A stretch of 64,000 bases of DNA from Bartonella sp. HY328 (GCF_025449335.1 NZ_CP104883.1:1418501-1482500); one strand, 5' to 3'; counted from the stretch's first letter, positions 38,101 to 47,453 are shown. Numbers and translations: made by a program. The notes: generated by a model not told the origin, from the sequence alone.

Positions 38101-38864
38101 CCATTATAAGGGCCATTGGTGATAGTTTTAACAACGCGTTTTTGATCATCATAATAATGTTTCGTATGCGTACCAAAAGAATCCGTCCACTCAACCAACT
38201 GATCTTTTTCATCATGAAGAAATTTAAAGCTTTTTCCATAATGATGAATAACAGCACTTAGATTTTTACGGCTATCATATTCATAGCTTAAAATATGCTG
38301 TTTAGTGCCTAGCCTACCAATTAAATAGATTTGTGTGCGTAAATTATTTTGATATAAAAATTCAAAAGAAAGACCGTTAGGAACAGTAATTTTAGCAAGA
38401 TTAATATCAATATAGGTATAAATAATTTTATTGCCACAGCGATCTTCAATGGATTGAATGCGCCATTTGCCATCATCAAATTTTTGAAAATAAGTGGTGA
38501 GTTTTTGTTCTTTTAAAATAAGTTGACGGTTTTTACCGGCATATAATTTTAAACCACGAAAAACGTTATTAGATGAATACTTACCAGGCGATGGAATGGG
38601 ACGGGCAAAATGCACATCACGACCAAGACCGTCAAAATAGTGCAATAATTTGGGATCATTTTCATCGGCTATGATAAAACTATCAATGGAAGAAAAGCGT
38701 GACCGGCCAAGAGGGGTGATATTGGATTTGGCTGACGAATAATGCCTATCAATAATAACGGGAATATCAAATGAAATAGCAAAATCAATATCACTTCCAA
38801 TAAGCTTACCATCACTTACTGAGACCGGATCACTTACAACTCTTAAATCATTTAAAAAATTCAT
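35103..38864 (-). CDS. Rhs effector with RNase-like C-terminal toxin
   Basis: A 1253-residue T6SS-delivered polymorphic toxin. The N-terminus (VVSDPVSVSDGKLIGSDIDF) resembles DUF6531, followed by over 20 YD repeats forming the Rhs shell. The core ends with DHLGTPREMFSEDGKLVWAA, FQGQWEDAETGLYYNRYRYY, SPDPIGLAGG and DPWGLA. The C-terminal ~124 residues differ in character: RKDHVIAHETDIPTKDIQGV, VEDAWAIAKQQGIIPTL, WKYTIPAPGAGIMGGVEGAK, and the end GTNHVITAFPSL. The two histidines and a final G-T-N-x-V-I-T-A-F-P are like BECR-fold (EndoU/RelE-like) RNase toxins; this is inference. It lacks its own PAAR domain; PAAR and pretoxin regions are in separate upstream genes. Immunity gene immediately downstream. 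Confidence 0.9.
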   Translation of the reverse strand: MNFLNDLRVVSDPVSVSDGKLIGSDIDFAISFDIPVIIDRHYSSAKSNITPLGRSRFSSIDSFIIADENDPKLLHYFDGLGRDVHFARPIPSPGKYSSNNVFRGLKLYAGKNRQLILKEQKLTTYFQKFDDGKWRIQSIEDRCGNKIIYTYIDINLAKITVPNGLSFEFLYQNNLRTQIYLIGRLGTKQHILSYEYDSRKNLSAVIHHYGKSFKFLHDEKDQLVEWTDSFGTHTKHYYDDQKRVVKTITNGPYNGDAFSYDENGITHFFPEGKKEKEILFFSDHNRQVYREIHPLGKEVLREYNQNRQLVSEINGEGNITSYEYDQSGNITFINDGEGREHFYSYDEWGNLKLDIDGRGRKWRYRYDENGSLVAIISPEDKVLMEINNDDFGRPVAVMRSDGYLQQMKYNEFGDLIISSDFSSARSKYNYDEFGRLTTIIDAMGHETSLFYKDIAGYNFWQASAIRRPDGALIELKIDKNGTQYSTKDGENRNTTYNYGPFALLKTIEDAKGGKLEFTYDGQEKLASVTNQLGQKWLFERDAAGRVVKEIDFSGLTQKYIYDKADRIIEVQYVDGAKILFEYDQSGLLIKEQAYAPDGQLQDETNYNYDDSGLLTRTENNSAVISFIRDKLGRVSQEKLNGRAVDNIFDCCGRRVGRLINDKNFVKTLYDPMGRFSELTIGDHAALKMTLDPLGRELKRESAAGFVLNQSYDVLGQLKSQIGGFAIASLGRGLEGAMAAQQQGIDPSKATSQVERYFNWNKSFEPLAIDDKRWGNTSYNYDANGQIVESTSIDGTVERFRYDSALNISGFSGGNTADTAKFEQWLSRQGGAISEAKGPNGERVHLTYDSRNRVIERRVEKNGFRIKIWKYQWDAKNRLIGCIPPTGERWTYHYDPFGRRIFKINASIAQKALLAQSPNVTELEKNRGAYHEDKHQRGSGDMSGETIVGTAYLWDAHTIAEEAPLKASGEADWDKATKWHYEPNTFRPIAKETANSELFYIVNDHLGTPREMFSEDGKLVWAAQYRTWGAIHKIWQADNDNDIRGPYPPPIRGNLAFKYDTVEAQAAQTCPIRFQGQWEDAETGLYYNRYRYYDPLAAQYISPDPIGLAGGLRSNGYVHNPNAWIDPWGLARAPVPVPCCGPSGNLDWSGVDKHGVSRKDHVIAHETDIPTKDIQGVFSNNAITQVEDAWAIAKQQGIIPTLDKYGNWKYTIPAPGAGIMGGVEGAKLGNPILNNVTIITKPGTNHVITAFPSL

Positions 38865-38891
38865 TTTCCCGCCTTTTAAAAAATAAAACTA

Positions 38892-40217
38892 TCAATTACC
38901 TGCGCAGCGTGCGCAAGAAGGGTCTTTTTGCGAAGTATGAGTATCGCGCTGACCTTTGACGGCGGAATGTTCATTTTTAAGCTGATCCTGCCGCTGTTTA
39001 GCTTTTTCTTTAATCTCTTCTACAAGTTTTCTACGTTTAGCAGCTTGCTCTAACAAGGATTCTCGCATTTCTCTTGTTAAACCTGGGGTTTTACTTAATA
39101 TTTCAGCAGCTCTTGCATGAGACATTCTAGCCAGGCTAGTGGCTTCACGTTCCAACAGTGCTGCACCGGCTTTGGCCTTTTTAACTGCCCAGGCAGCACC
39201 TTTACCCGCTGCTCCCGCTAAAGGAACGGCACCTGCCATTGAAAGTGCGGCATCACTTAACTCACCTTTAGCGGCATAATAACCAGCCAGTATTAGCGAT
39301 GATGCAGTACCTAAACCCGGAATAAATCCGCATACATCCATGACGAAGACAAATTTTTCACCATATTGTTCATCTAAACTTCGAGAGGAATTGGCATCAA
39401 GCTTACTGCATTCTTCAACCTTTTTTGTATATTCATCTACAATAAGTTCAGGTGCTTTTTTTTTCAATTCTGCTAGGCGACTATTAACAGCGACATCATG
39501 CCCCCATCTTGCCATATACTCATCTTCCATAACTATGGGTCTATTGGGCCGATTGGCTACCTCTTGTTTAATTTCTGCAAGTTCAGCCTCATCTTCACTT
39601 CCGCTAAAAGTATCTCTATTTTTGTCATATCGATCTAATATTTCATCTTCTTGTGCTGCACATTGCATACACGTTTTCCAAGCTTCTAAAATACCACGCT
39701 TTTTCATAAATGGTTCTAAATCTATTGGCTTATTTATTTCTTTAGCCAATTTATAATATTGATCTGCAATAGAGCTTTCATTGATTCGTTTATCTATTAA
39801 ATCACTAATTTCTTTTGATGATTTTCCTAATCTTACTTGAGCTTGATAAAAATCTTCCATGTTATAAGAATCATTTATACCTTTTCTCCAATCACTATTA
39901 CTTTCCATAAAATTTTTGGCGTCTTTAAAAGCTTCAATCTTCGCACGCTTATCTTTTTCCGCTTCAGCTGTTACCTCCTTTTCTATACGTTGACACCAAT
40001 TATCTGTTTCTATGGTATCAACTACCACTCGTGCATAAGCATTAGCATCATATAGAGCTTTTGCTTTCTTTAACTGATTTCTATAATCGATATTATTTTT
40101 TATAAATATTTGTCTAAATGGATCATATTCTTCAATCTTTTCAAGTTCTTCATCAGAAAGGTTTTGGATTGATTCAACATATGCAATATTACTTGAATAG
40201 TCTATTTTTTCATCCAT
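38892..40217 (-). CDS. T6SS effector-associated protein with pretoxin-like segment
   Basis: A 441-residue protein of no family I can name. Residues 1-290 are charged and helical. Residues about 292-345 form a hydrophobic glycine/alanine-rich hairpin: VFVMDVCGFIPGLGTASSLI and AALSMAGAVPLAGAAGKGAA. Such segments, found in the N-terminus of many Rhs and other polymorphic toxins, are thought to help cross the target inner membrane. The C-terminal 90 residues are basic coiled coil and end CARCAGN. Its place between the PAAR-like gene and rhs suggests these three genes together encode what is one Rhs polypeptide elsewhere. It could alternatively be an adaptor for loading Rhs on VgrG. Confidence 0.7.
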   Translation of the reverse strand: MDEKIDYSSNIAYVESIQNLSDEELEKIEEYDPFRQIFIKNNIDYRNQLKKAKALYDANAYARVVVDTIETDNWCQRIEKEVTAEAEKDKRAKIEAFKDAKNFMESNSDWRKGINDSYNMEDFYQAQVRLGKSSKEISDLIDKRINESSIADQYYKLAKEINKPIDLEPFMKKRGILEAWKTCMQCAAQEDEILDRYDKNRDTFSGSEDEAELAEIKQEVANRPNRPIVMEDEYMARWGHDVAVNSRLAELKKKAPELIVDEYTKKVEECSKLDANSSRSLDEQYGEKFVFVMDVCGFIPGLGTASSLILAGYYAAKGELSDAALSMAGAVPLAGAAGKGAAWAVKKAKAGAALLEREATSLARMSHARAAEILSKTPGLTREMRESLLEQAAKRRKLVEEIKEKAKQRQDQLKNEHSAVKGQRDTHTSQKDPSCARCAGN

Positions 40218-40218
40218 T

Positions 40219-40638
40219 TTACGTCTCTTCGGTTTTCGTCAAGGTTATATTTATCCATGGAGCTTGCATTTCTTGCGCTTGCTCAGTTGGGCTATTGATC
40301 ATCGCGGGGTCGCCATCTCTTACAATTTGAAAACCATTAGTATAAATATTGGATGTCGATTTTTTGGGCCCACCAAAAGCACAATAACCAGGCACAAAAA
40401 TTCCTTTACCCGTACCAGGTTCATGGCCTGTTACACCTTTTGCACGAGTATTAAGATCAAAATCGGCAAGCTCATTATCATTAACATCATGTGATGCACG
40501 AGTTGAATTATCAAAAAAAACAATTGAATAATACGGTACAGGCACCTCAATTGATCCCATAGGTGTCCAGCACACATCTGGACCTATAGAATGGATAAAA
40601 TTATCGCCTGCACGCCTTGTTGAAATTGGATGTGCCAT
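40219..40638 (-). CDS. PAAR-like DUF4150 spike-tip protein
   Basis: A 139-residue DUF4150 protein that caps the VgrG spike. MAHPISTRRAGDNFIHSIGP begins it, followed by DVCWTPMGSIEVPVPYYSI, typical of the PAAR-like fold with its cytosine/histidine-poor variant. The ATG at 40638 has GGAG 7 bp upstream; a longer ORF start at 40662 overlaps DUF2169. Stop and next start are adjacent (40217/40219), implying coupling. In Agrobacterium a vgrG-DUF2169-DUF4150-effector order is established, and this cluster follows it. Confidence 0.9.
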   Translation of the reverse strand: MAHPISTRRAGDNFIHSIGPDVCWTPMGSIEVPVPYYSIVFFDNSTRASHDVNDNELADFDLNTRAKGVTGHEPGTGKGIFVPGYCAFGGPKKSTSNIYTNGFQIVRDGDPAMINSPTEQAQEMQAPWINITLTKTEET

Positions 40639-40639
40639 A

Positions 40640-41821
40640 TTAATTCTCCATTTTTTCAGCAACTTGATCGGGTGTGGGGGGCGGCAGAAGTGAAGGCATT
40701 AAATGCTCTGGTCGCATCCAATCTGGGCTTTTGTTGATTGATATGCTCTCAACATTTTTCATATTGTAAACAAAACGCCAAACACAAAAAATTCGCCATT
40801 TTTTTATATCTTTATCTAAAAAGTCACAAATGATGGTATCAAGATTGACATTATTATAGGTTTCGTTTTCCATATCATCGGTTACAACAGTATAGATAAT
40901 TGGATTTGCTATCCTAAACTCCAAATTCCCTTTAACAGATAAATTTAAAAGTTTCAAATTTATATGATAACTGATAAAATTTCCTGTTTTTAATTGGCTT
41001 GATGACGTATTATTAAATTTAAAATCATAATCTTTTGGCCAGTTTGGCCAAACATGATCAACCCAGTTTTGATCATATGTTCCACCAAATTTTCTGCGAG
41101 GTAACCATGCTGCTGGTATTGCGCCGAAGCCTGCAGGTAGATAATCTTTATATGGTTCAACAACAGGTTGTCCCAACTCCTCAATTTGAGGGGCTGGAAC
41201 AGGTTTGGTATGATCTGTAAATTGTTTATTTATACGTCCGCGCCCGACGGTATTGTATTCAAAAGCATCAATAATTGTTTTATCGTCAACAATTTTTTCA
41301 ATTGTTCCACCATAAGCATATTCATAACGGATCGGTACCGATTTTATTTTTTCTGCCTCAGATAAAGACCAACCATCAAAGTAGTTTATATGATCTTTCC
41401 AGTCTAATTGTTCTTCTTCATTTAAACTTTTTTTCCATTTAGGAACCCAAAAACGTGGGCCATAGGCCTTTAACTTTTTGAAAAAATCTGTACCGTTCTG
41501 GTCGGTTATTTGAAAACCAAATTCCCATGATGAAGCTAACTCATTATTCGGCGCATAGGTGATGGCGTTTATAATAATATCTGTTTCAGGCTTATAACTA
41601 ACCAAATCTGAAGGTTGTTTAACGGAGGTTTTATTAAGCTCACCATAAAACTCATCCGTAAAACAAAATGGCTCCTGTTCAAATGATGGTTTAAAAACAC
41701 CATCATTTGTATAATCAAAAGCACATTTTACCATAATAATTCCAAATTCCCGCCCCTGATTATCAAGGTTAGAAAATCTCATCATTGGTAACTCAGTGAA
41801 ATTTTTAAGTGTTATTGCCAT
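40640..41821 (-). CDS. DUF2169 T6SS effector chaperone/adaptor
   Basis: A 393-residue DUF2169 protein. In Agrobacterium and other T6SS clusters these help load PAAR-linked effectors onto VgrG. Family features include MRFSNLDNQGREFGIIMVKC near the start, VPIRYEYAYGGTIEKIVD, and GFGAIPAAWLPRRKFGGTYD. No signal peptide. The ATG at 41821 follows the vgrG stop by 9 bp; an in-frame TTG at 41833 is less likely. Its stop overlaps the spacer of the DUF4150 gene, so the run vgrG-DUF2169-DUF4150 is one operon. Confidence 0.9.
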   Translation of the reverse strand: MAITLKNFTELPMMRFSNLDNQGREFGIIMVKCAFDYTNDGVFKPSFEQEPFCFTDEFYGELNKTSVKQPSDLVSYKPETDIIINAITYAPNNELASSWEFGFQITDQNGTDFFKKLKAYGPRFWVPKWKKSLNEEEQLDWKDHINYFDGWSLSEAEKIKSVPIRYEYAYGGTIEKIVDDKTIIDAFEYNTVGRGRINKQFTDHTKPVPAPQIEELGQPVVEPYKDYLPAGFGAIPAAWLPRRKFGGTYDQNWVDHVWPNWPKDYDFKFNNTSSSQLKTGNFISYHINLKLLNLSVKGNLEFRIANPIIYTVVTDDMENETYNNVNLDTIICDFLDKDIKKWRIFCVWRFVYNMKNVESISINKSPDWMRPEHLMPSLLPPPTPDQVAEKMEN

Positions 41822-41829
41822 TTTTGAAA

Positions 41830-44537
41830 TCAATTCATTTGAATATTTTCACTACGTTCCTGAATAACATCTGAACCTTCAATTAATATTTTCTTGCCTT
41901 TCAAAACAATATTTCCTTTATTATCCATCATTAATAATGACATGGGTTCTTTGGTATCTTCATCCTGTCCAACGGCAAGGACGAATTGTTCACCAATGAA
42001 CATCTGTTTTGTATGCCCAACTTGTTCAGTTGAAACTTTGCCAACAGTAGTTACCTTCACCTGTCCGACCTGTTCGGTCGAGCCTATACCAATGGTATTA
42101 TTGTCAAATTTGGCAACGGTGGTATTGCGAATACCTGTTTCGATAAGCCCACTGATAATTTGTGATAGGCCTGAGCTTGCCGCTGCCATACCTGCACCAC
42201 CGCCAGAGCGAAGCCCAGCTTGCGTGGCAACGTTTAGCGCACCGCGCAACATATCCATTTTCTCACCAGAACCAGCAAGTGAGGCAAGGGCAGAACCCGC
42301 TGATAAAATTTTGCTAAATCCCTCAGTTTCCTTTTGAATGGCTTCTGCACTATCTGATAAAGGCTTAATCATATTTTCAAGGCCTTTTTTCTCTAAGGCT
42401 TTTTCAGCCTTTCGCTCTTCACCAGCCTGTATCAATTGATCACGTGTTGATAGCTGTTTAGCTTGTGCGCCTTGGGTGGGTGATTTTTGCATTGGTGCTT
42501 GTTCGGTCATTGCCGCAGACTTTACTGCACTGCTGCCCTTATCATTGCCAGAGCCAGACTTTGCAGCGCTTGCTTGCATGGCTTGGGCGGCAATTGCCAT
42601 GCCTTGTTGTAGCAGCCCTGCTGATTGCCCCATAAGGCCTTGTAAGACATTGCCCAATATTCCCGATGCAGCACCACCAACCGCCCCAACAACCATATTC
42701 ATGCCACCGCCGACTTGGTGATTAACGTTTTTGGCAACTTCAATAGCTTGGTTAGCGCCGATGTTTTGAATAGCATTGGCATCGATGCGCTGTGTTTGGT
42801 TGTTTTTAACCTTGATCGTCTGGTCTTTTTCCGCATGCATAAACATGTTTTCTTGACCATTTTCATCCTCAAAGGATAGCTCATTAAAACCGCCATTGCC
42901 CTTATGAGAATTGGAGCGGATAGCCATTTTGGTTTTATGATCAGGCAGTTTATAGGGCGAAACATTCATTTCATGATAGGTTCTCCCCATGATAATTGGT
43001 TGATCGGGGTCGCCCTCGAGAAACTCAACAATCACTTCATGACCAATGCGCGGAATGGCAAGGTTACCATATTCACCACCACCCCATGCTTGGCTCACCC
43101 TTATCCAACATGATGAATCCTCGGCCTTTGGGTCTTTGTGGCGGTCCCATGGGAAGTGAACCTTAACGCGGCCATATTGGTCGGTGTGGATTTCTTCACC
43201 CTCTGGCCCAACGACTGTGGCTATCTGTGGGCCATCGATGAGAGGTTTGCTGGTCTGCGGTGCGCGGTAAGGCAAATGCGATGGCTGCACGGCAAAGGCA
43301 TTGGCATAGACAGTGGCGTTATCTGCACCATTATTGTTGCTAGCAATGGCTAGCCCCATGCGACGGTTTAAACTCTGAGTAAGCAAGTTGGGGCTTTGCG
43401 ATGAGGTCGTGCCAAAACTAAGGCCTGACAGCGTTGTACCATGCAAACCAGGCGCCACAATGCCGGTATCAGCCATGCCTATCCCTTGTGCATCCTCGCC
43501 CCATGCTTGCGGCTGCACACCCTCATGACGAATGGTGAGCAAACGCCATTTCTGGTTTAACCGATCATCAGGATGCTCAAACAATGTAATTGCATGGCCG
43601 GTAAGCAAATGCGGTGCATTGGAAACACCATAGCCAAGTGACGCATCAACACGGGTTGCTTCTAGCTTATAACGGGTGAAGGCTTTACCGGCACTATCCT
43701 TCTTATAGCGACCTGGATAATCATAAAGCTCATAATCATGCTTTTCGCCATTGGGGTTTGCGGTCTTTTCCTTATGCTCCTGATTATAAACTGGGTTCTT
43801 GAAGGTATAATCGCGCTGCACAACGGTTGTGGCGCGCAATTTTCCCGATAGGAAAGCGATGAGCAAAATAGTCCTTTGACGGAGCCTGATGAGAGAGAAT
43901 TATATTCAATCTCTTTTAAGCCTGGGCAATCATGTAAAACATTGGGCTTATCGGAGATGATAAGCTTTAAAATCCCTTCCTTGTCATGCTCAAAGTAATA
44001 GAAAATGCCTTCTTCAGCCAAAATACGTTCAACAAAGCCAAGATGGCTTTCGCGATATTGCACGCAATATTCACGCGCATCATGAGAGCTTTTATCAATA
44101 TCCCATGTAACATTGTCAATGCCATGCTTGGAGAATATCTCTTGTACAATGTCGTCAACTTTCTTGGTCTGGAAGATACAGCAATCAGAACCATGATCCA
44201 AACGATAAAGACTTGGCATAAGCACAAGACGATAGGCGGTACGGTGATGACCTCTGTCACCGCGCTCCGCCTCTACCACAACGCCGGAGAAGTGACGCAA
44301 AGTGTCCATATATTTATGATGCACGGTTAAAGTGCCAGGACTATCAAGCAAGGCTTGCAAATCAATATTATCATCACTGCTTGACAGCATGACTTCAATC
44401 TTCGTCATGCCAAAGATTGCTTCATCGACCGCAAAGGCAGTGACGACAAAGGTATCATTAGGCGCTTCCTTCATCCAATAGCTAAAGGCAATATCTTGAT
44501 CTTGAAATTGTTTTGGCAATATTGGCATAGCGCTCAT
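41830..44537 (-). pseudogene. vgrG: T6SS spike VgrG, split by a frameshift
   Basis: The ORF from 44537 (AGGAGA-type site CGGAGAATATCT before ATG) encodes the gp27-like part: FSYWMKEAPNDTFVVTAFAV, DCCIFQTKKVDDIVQEIFSK, LGFVERILAEEGIFYYFEH. After SSLSYRE the frame is lost at 43840-43843; the next frame supplies KLRATTVVQRDYTFKNPVYN and the rest. A one-base gain in the A-run restores a standard VgrG of about 900 residues. The second half has the gp5-like OB (HTDQYGRVKVHFPWDRHKDP, SQAWGGGEYGNLAIPRIGHE) and needle repeats, then a glycine/alanine-rich helical C-terminus (about 220 residues) ending SENIQMN. The break could be real or a sequencing error. Confidence 0.9.
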
Positions 44538-44711
44538 AGATATTCTCCGGATGATAAAGTAAAAGCAGGACTATTCAGAATTAGAAACAAGGCCCAAAGA
44601 GCCAAGTCTTCACTTCAATGAGGCAAAAAAATAAACATCGCCCCATTGTCTTTATTTAAAAAATATTATTTAATTTTATAAAGCCTTAAGTACATAGCTA
44701 ATGGTTTAACA

Positions 44712-44837
44712 GCATCGGTATGGATATGCCCCGCAAAGCCATACCGATGCTTGTTCCCTCATTCATAGCTCTGATCTTATCAATGAGGGAGGTAAGCAAA
44801 GTGAAGCGTTTATTTTTAAACCCCATATAAACGCTTC
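44712..44837 (-). promoter_or_regulatory. Three stem-loops between hcp and vgrG
   Basis: Within the 317-bp hcp-vgrG gap are three perfect stems in a row: 44803-44813 with 44827-44837 (11 bp), 44756-44763 with 44782-44789 (8 bp), and 44712-44723 with 44739-44750 (12 bp). None is followed by a T-run on the minus strand. They may slow decay or attenuate, giving more Hcp than VgrG from one transcript. Confidence 0.55.
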
Positions 44838-44854
44838 ATTCCTTGCCTAATGGC

Positions 44855-45370
44855 TTAAACCTTAGGCGCACGCCAGTCGTCAGCACCTGAAGTACCAGCA
44901 ACAGCATGTTCCCATTCAATCTTACGATAGCTGAGTGATACAGTTACCAACTGGGTAAAGTCTGCATTTTTTGCATCTTGGCAATGCGGCATGTTGCAAT
45001 CAATATCAACAATGATCGCATCGGTAAGCTTGGTGGTGAAGAAATGTTCTTGCTTACCAGATGTATTGGTACGATACCATTTTACTTCACAAGTGCTGAG
45101 CATCTCGCCTGAAGTAAGCGCATTATAAAGCAAAGGTGTTGCTTTGCTCAAAGCTGCTGTGAACTTGAAAGGCTTATGAACGCGCTGACCTGAAGGCTGA
45201 CCTGATTGTGGATCACGAGGAATGGTTACAACATGGTCAATGGCCTGAACGAGGATTTCGTCTTCATGGCCTTCTTGCCAGATATTGCCGATTGAATCTT
45301 CAGAAGCTGCACCTTGAGTGATTGGGCCCTGTGTTGTACCTTCGATTTTAATATAGGCTGGTGTTGGCAT
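44855..45370 (-). CDS. hcp: T6SS inner tube protein Hcp
   Basis: A 171-residue Hcp that stacks as hexameric rings inside the T6SS sheath and is expelled with VgrG. Diagnostic blocks are AYIKIEGTTQGPITQGAASE, HVVTIPRDPQSGQPSGQRVH, KPFKFTAALSKATPLLYNAL, and CEVKWYRTNTSGKQEHFFTT. AAGGATAAAGAA places a ribosome-binding site 7 bp before the ATG. A 140-nt leader separates it from a predicted sigma-54 promoter. Its gene heads the effector run; sheath and baseplate genes are not in the window. Confidence 0.95.
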   Translation of the reverse strand: MPTPAYIKIEGTTQGPITQGAASEDSIGNIWQEGHEDEILVQAIDHVVTIPRDPQSGQPSGQRVHKPFKFTAALSKATPLLYNALTSGEMLSTCEVKWYRTNTSGKQEHFFTTKLTDAIIVDIDCNMPHCQDAKNADFTQLVTVSLSYRKIEWEHAVAGTSGADDWRAPKV

Positions 45371-45522
45371 TTCTTTATCCTTTTATATAAACAAACAAAC
45401 TTACATTTTAAAAACTGACGGCACTTTACCCCCGATTGAGAGCTTAAAATGATAATAGCCAACAGTCCTGTGAGCAAAGAAAGTTCAAAAGAGAAATGAA
45501 AACCCTTGCCCACACCAAATAT

Positions 45523-45540
45523 GAAGCAAGTTTCATGCCA
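45523..45540 (-). promoter_or_regulatory. Predicted sigma-54 promoter of hcp
   Basis: The minus strand reads TTGGCATGAAACTTGCTT. It matches the sigma-54 consensus TTGGCACG-N4-TTGCT with GG and GC 10 bp apart as required; only the C of CACG is changed. Transcription would start about 12 bp downstream, about 140 nt before hcp. Confidence 0.65.
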
Positions 45541-45629
45541 ATTTAGCGCAAATACAAAAATAAAAAGACAAGTAATTGAAAATAAAAATGAAAATAAATT
45601 TTAGCCCTCAAAACACAAAACATTAGAAA

Positions 45630-45767
45630 ATACTAATAACTGCAAAAAATTGCAGTCATTTTTGGGTGAAAACAAATAAAAACGCACCTAACAAACGGAA
45701 AACAAACAGAAAAATACCGGACTGCAAGAAATTGCAGTCGACTGCAATTTCTTGCAGTTATTAGTAT
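45630..45767. promoter_or_regulatory. Triple dyad CTGCAA-N4-TTGCAG upstream of hcp
   Basis: Three copies of the 16-bp dyad occur: within 45630-45657, 45721-45739 and 45740-45767. The outer two sit in 28-bp arms that are inverted with 27/28 identity, and the inner two together form a perfect 38-bp palindrome (45721-45758). They lie 90-245 bp upstream of the predicted sigma-54 promoter, the distance expected for enhancer-binding-protein sites. Confidence 0.65.
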
Positions 45768-47453
45768 ATTAATAATATTCTAATATAAAAAATCCTTGAT
45801 ATTTATCAATTGTATCAAGTAAACCGCAAAAAAACCAGAAAACAGCTAATATCAAGCCGCTTTAAACAAACCATCTCGCGATATGATTTATAATCTTTCG
45901 TAAATTATTAAATACAAATTGCATTTTACTAAAAGCTGCCCTTGAACATTATTGCTAAAGCTCAACCAGTCAATCGGCTTTCATAACTGTAAAAGATTTA
46001 GGCTTTTTACAAGAAATTGTTTTTATTATCATTAACTAAAGCTGTAACAACTAGACCTCGTAGAGCAAGATAGACGTTGAGCATTTATGCGAATAAGTTA
46101 GGAGTAATGTTTGTGCGTAGGCCTACATTATACATCTTGCCATACTCACTAAAATTTTTTTTCTTCAATCTTTATCAAACTTGTTCTTTTTATAAATTTT
46201 ACTGAAGTACAATAACTTACAACAAAATGGAAGAAGTATGCATGAAATGGAACTAAAATGATAAAGTTGCCTAGGGTGCTGTACGCGTAGTCTTATATCG
46301 CAATAAAGACCTTATTTTTAAATTATTAGATCAAAAATATTCGCAAAAAATGATCTTGGACGAAATTTTTAAAAAATTGTTCAATTCAGATATCCCAACA
46401 GTCATTATCAAAGTTTATTAAACAATATAAAAATCAGGATAAGATTGTAAATTTCCATGATAAGCTACCTTAGAATATTAGATACTGTCTATTTGCCATT
46501 TAAATAATTATAGAGCGCGATATTATCTAAATTTATAGATAAAATTGAATTATTGTTAAAATCGTTTCTATGGGATTTATTTTAATTTTCTTTGGCATTT
46601 CTTTTTCTCTCAAGAGTGATAATTACATTTAAGCTGTTATAAATAGTTCAGGAAGGAGAGGATTTGAGAAATTTACTTAGATAAAATTGAATAGTTATCC
46701 ATATGGTTATATGGTTAAATATATTAAGTTAAATTGCGCGGGTTGGGACAAAAAATATCTTTACAATCTATTGTAATTAATAAGCTATTTTTTTATCTGG
46801 TATCTAGATGCCCGTGTAGCATGGTATCTGGATGCCCGTGTTTTAACCCCTTATTGGTATCTGGATGCCCGTGCTAATTCACAGGCTATTTTGTTATTTT
46901 CAATAGGTTCATTTTGAAAAATAAATGACAATTAATTAAGTAAAAAAGTAATTCTGTAAAAAAGTAAAAATTAAGCTACTTAAAAAAGTATAAAATTAAA
47001 AGATCTTAGTATCTGGATGCCCGTGTCTCACTGATATGATTTTTATAATTTTTTATTTAAATTTCTGATTAGATCGGCAAGTTGTTTTCGTTCTCCCTCC
47101 TTATGCCTCTGATAAAAACTAACCATATCAGTATCTATATCAAAGTAAATTCTATTATCGGGTAAGTGCTAGCTAAGCGAAAGCTGCTTAATATTTTTGT
47201 GGTTGAGCTAGCAATTACAATACCGTCATAGAAAGTCGTACAAGCCGTGTATAATTTTGCTTACCATGAATAAAAGATGATGTTCCTTGCGCAATAACCC
47301 TTAAGCACAATGCATCGCGATGCAGCTCTAGCCTGCCATCAAACCAAGTGATTGAAAAATAGACTTTTAATTAAATTATTTTTGACGAATAAATGGTATG
47401 AAATGATGTTGCACATTTGAAATGGGCATGTTTTTCATGTGGCCTCGCTCGCA
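45768..47453. other. Long non-coding gap upstream of hcp
   Basis: About 1.7 kb with no credible ORF on either strand; it is very AT-rich with many stops. The only structure seen is the set of GTATCTGGATGCCCGTG repeats at 46799-47025. It may be decayed coding DNA or a buffer between T6SS and DUF4424 genes. Confidence 0.5.
46799..47025. repeat. Four half-palindrome repeats
   Basis: GGTATCTGGATGCCCGTG or a one/two-base variant occurs at 46799-46816, 46823-46840, 46856-46873 and 47008-47025, all in one orientation. GGATGCCCGTG is the half-arm of the palindromic repeat ...GCCCGTGTCAAGCACGGGC... common in Alphaproteobacteria; the second half-arms are absent here. Confidence 0.6.

Noticed and set aside
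44554..44711. Separate promoter for vgrG
   Set aside because: No sigma-54 or sigma-70 signal could be defended; readthrough from hcp is simpler.
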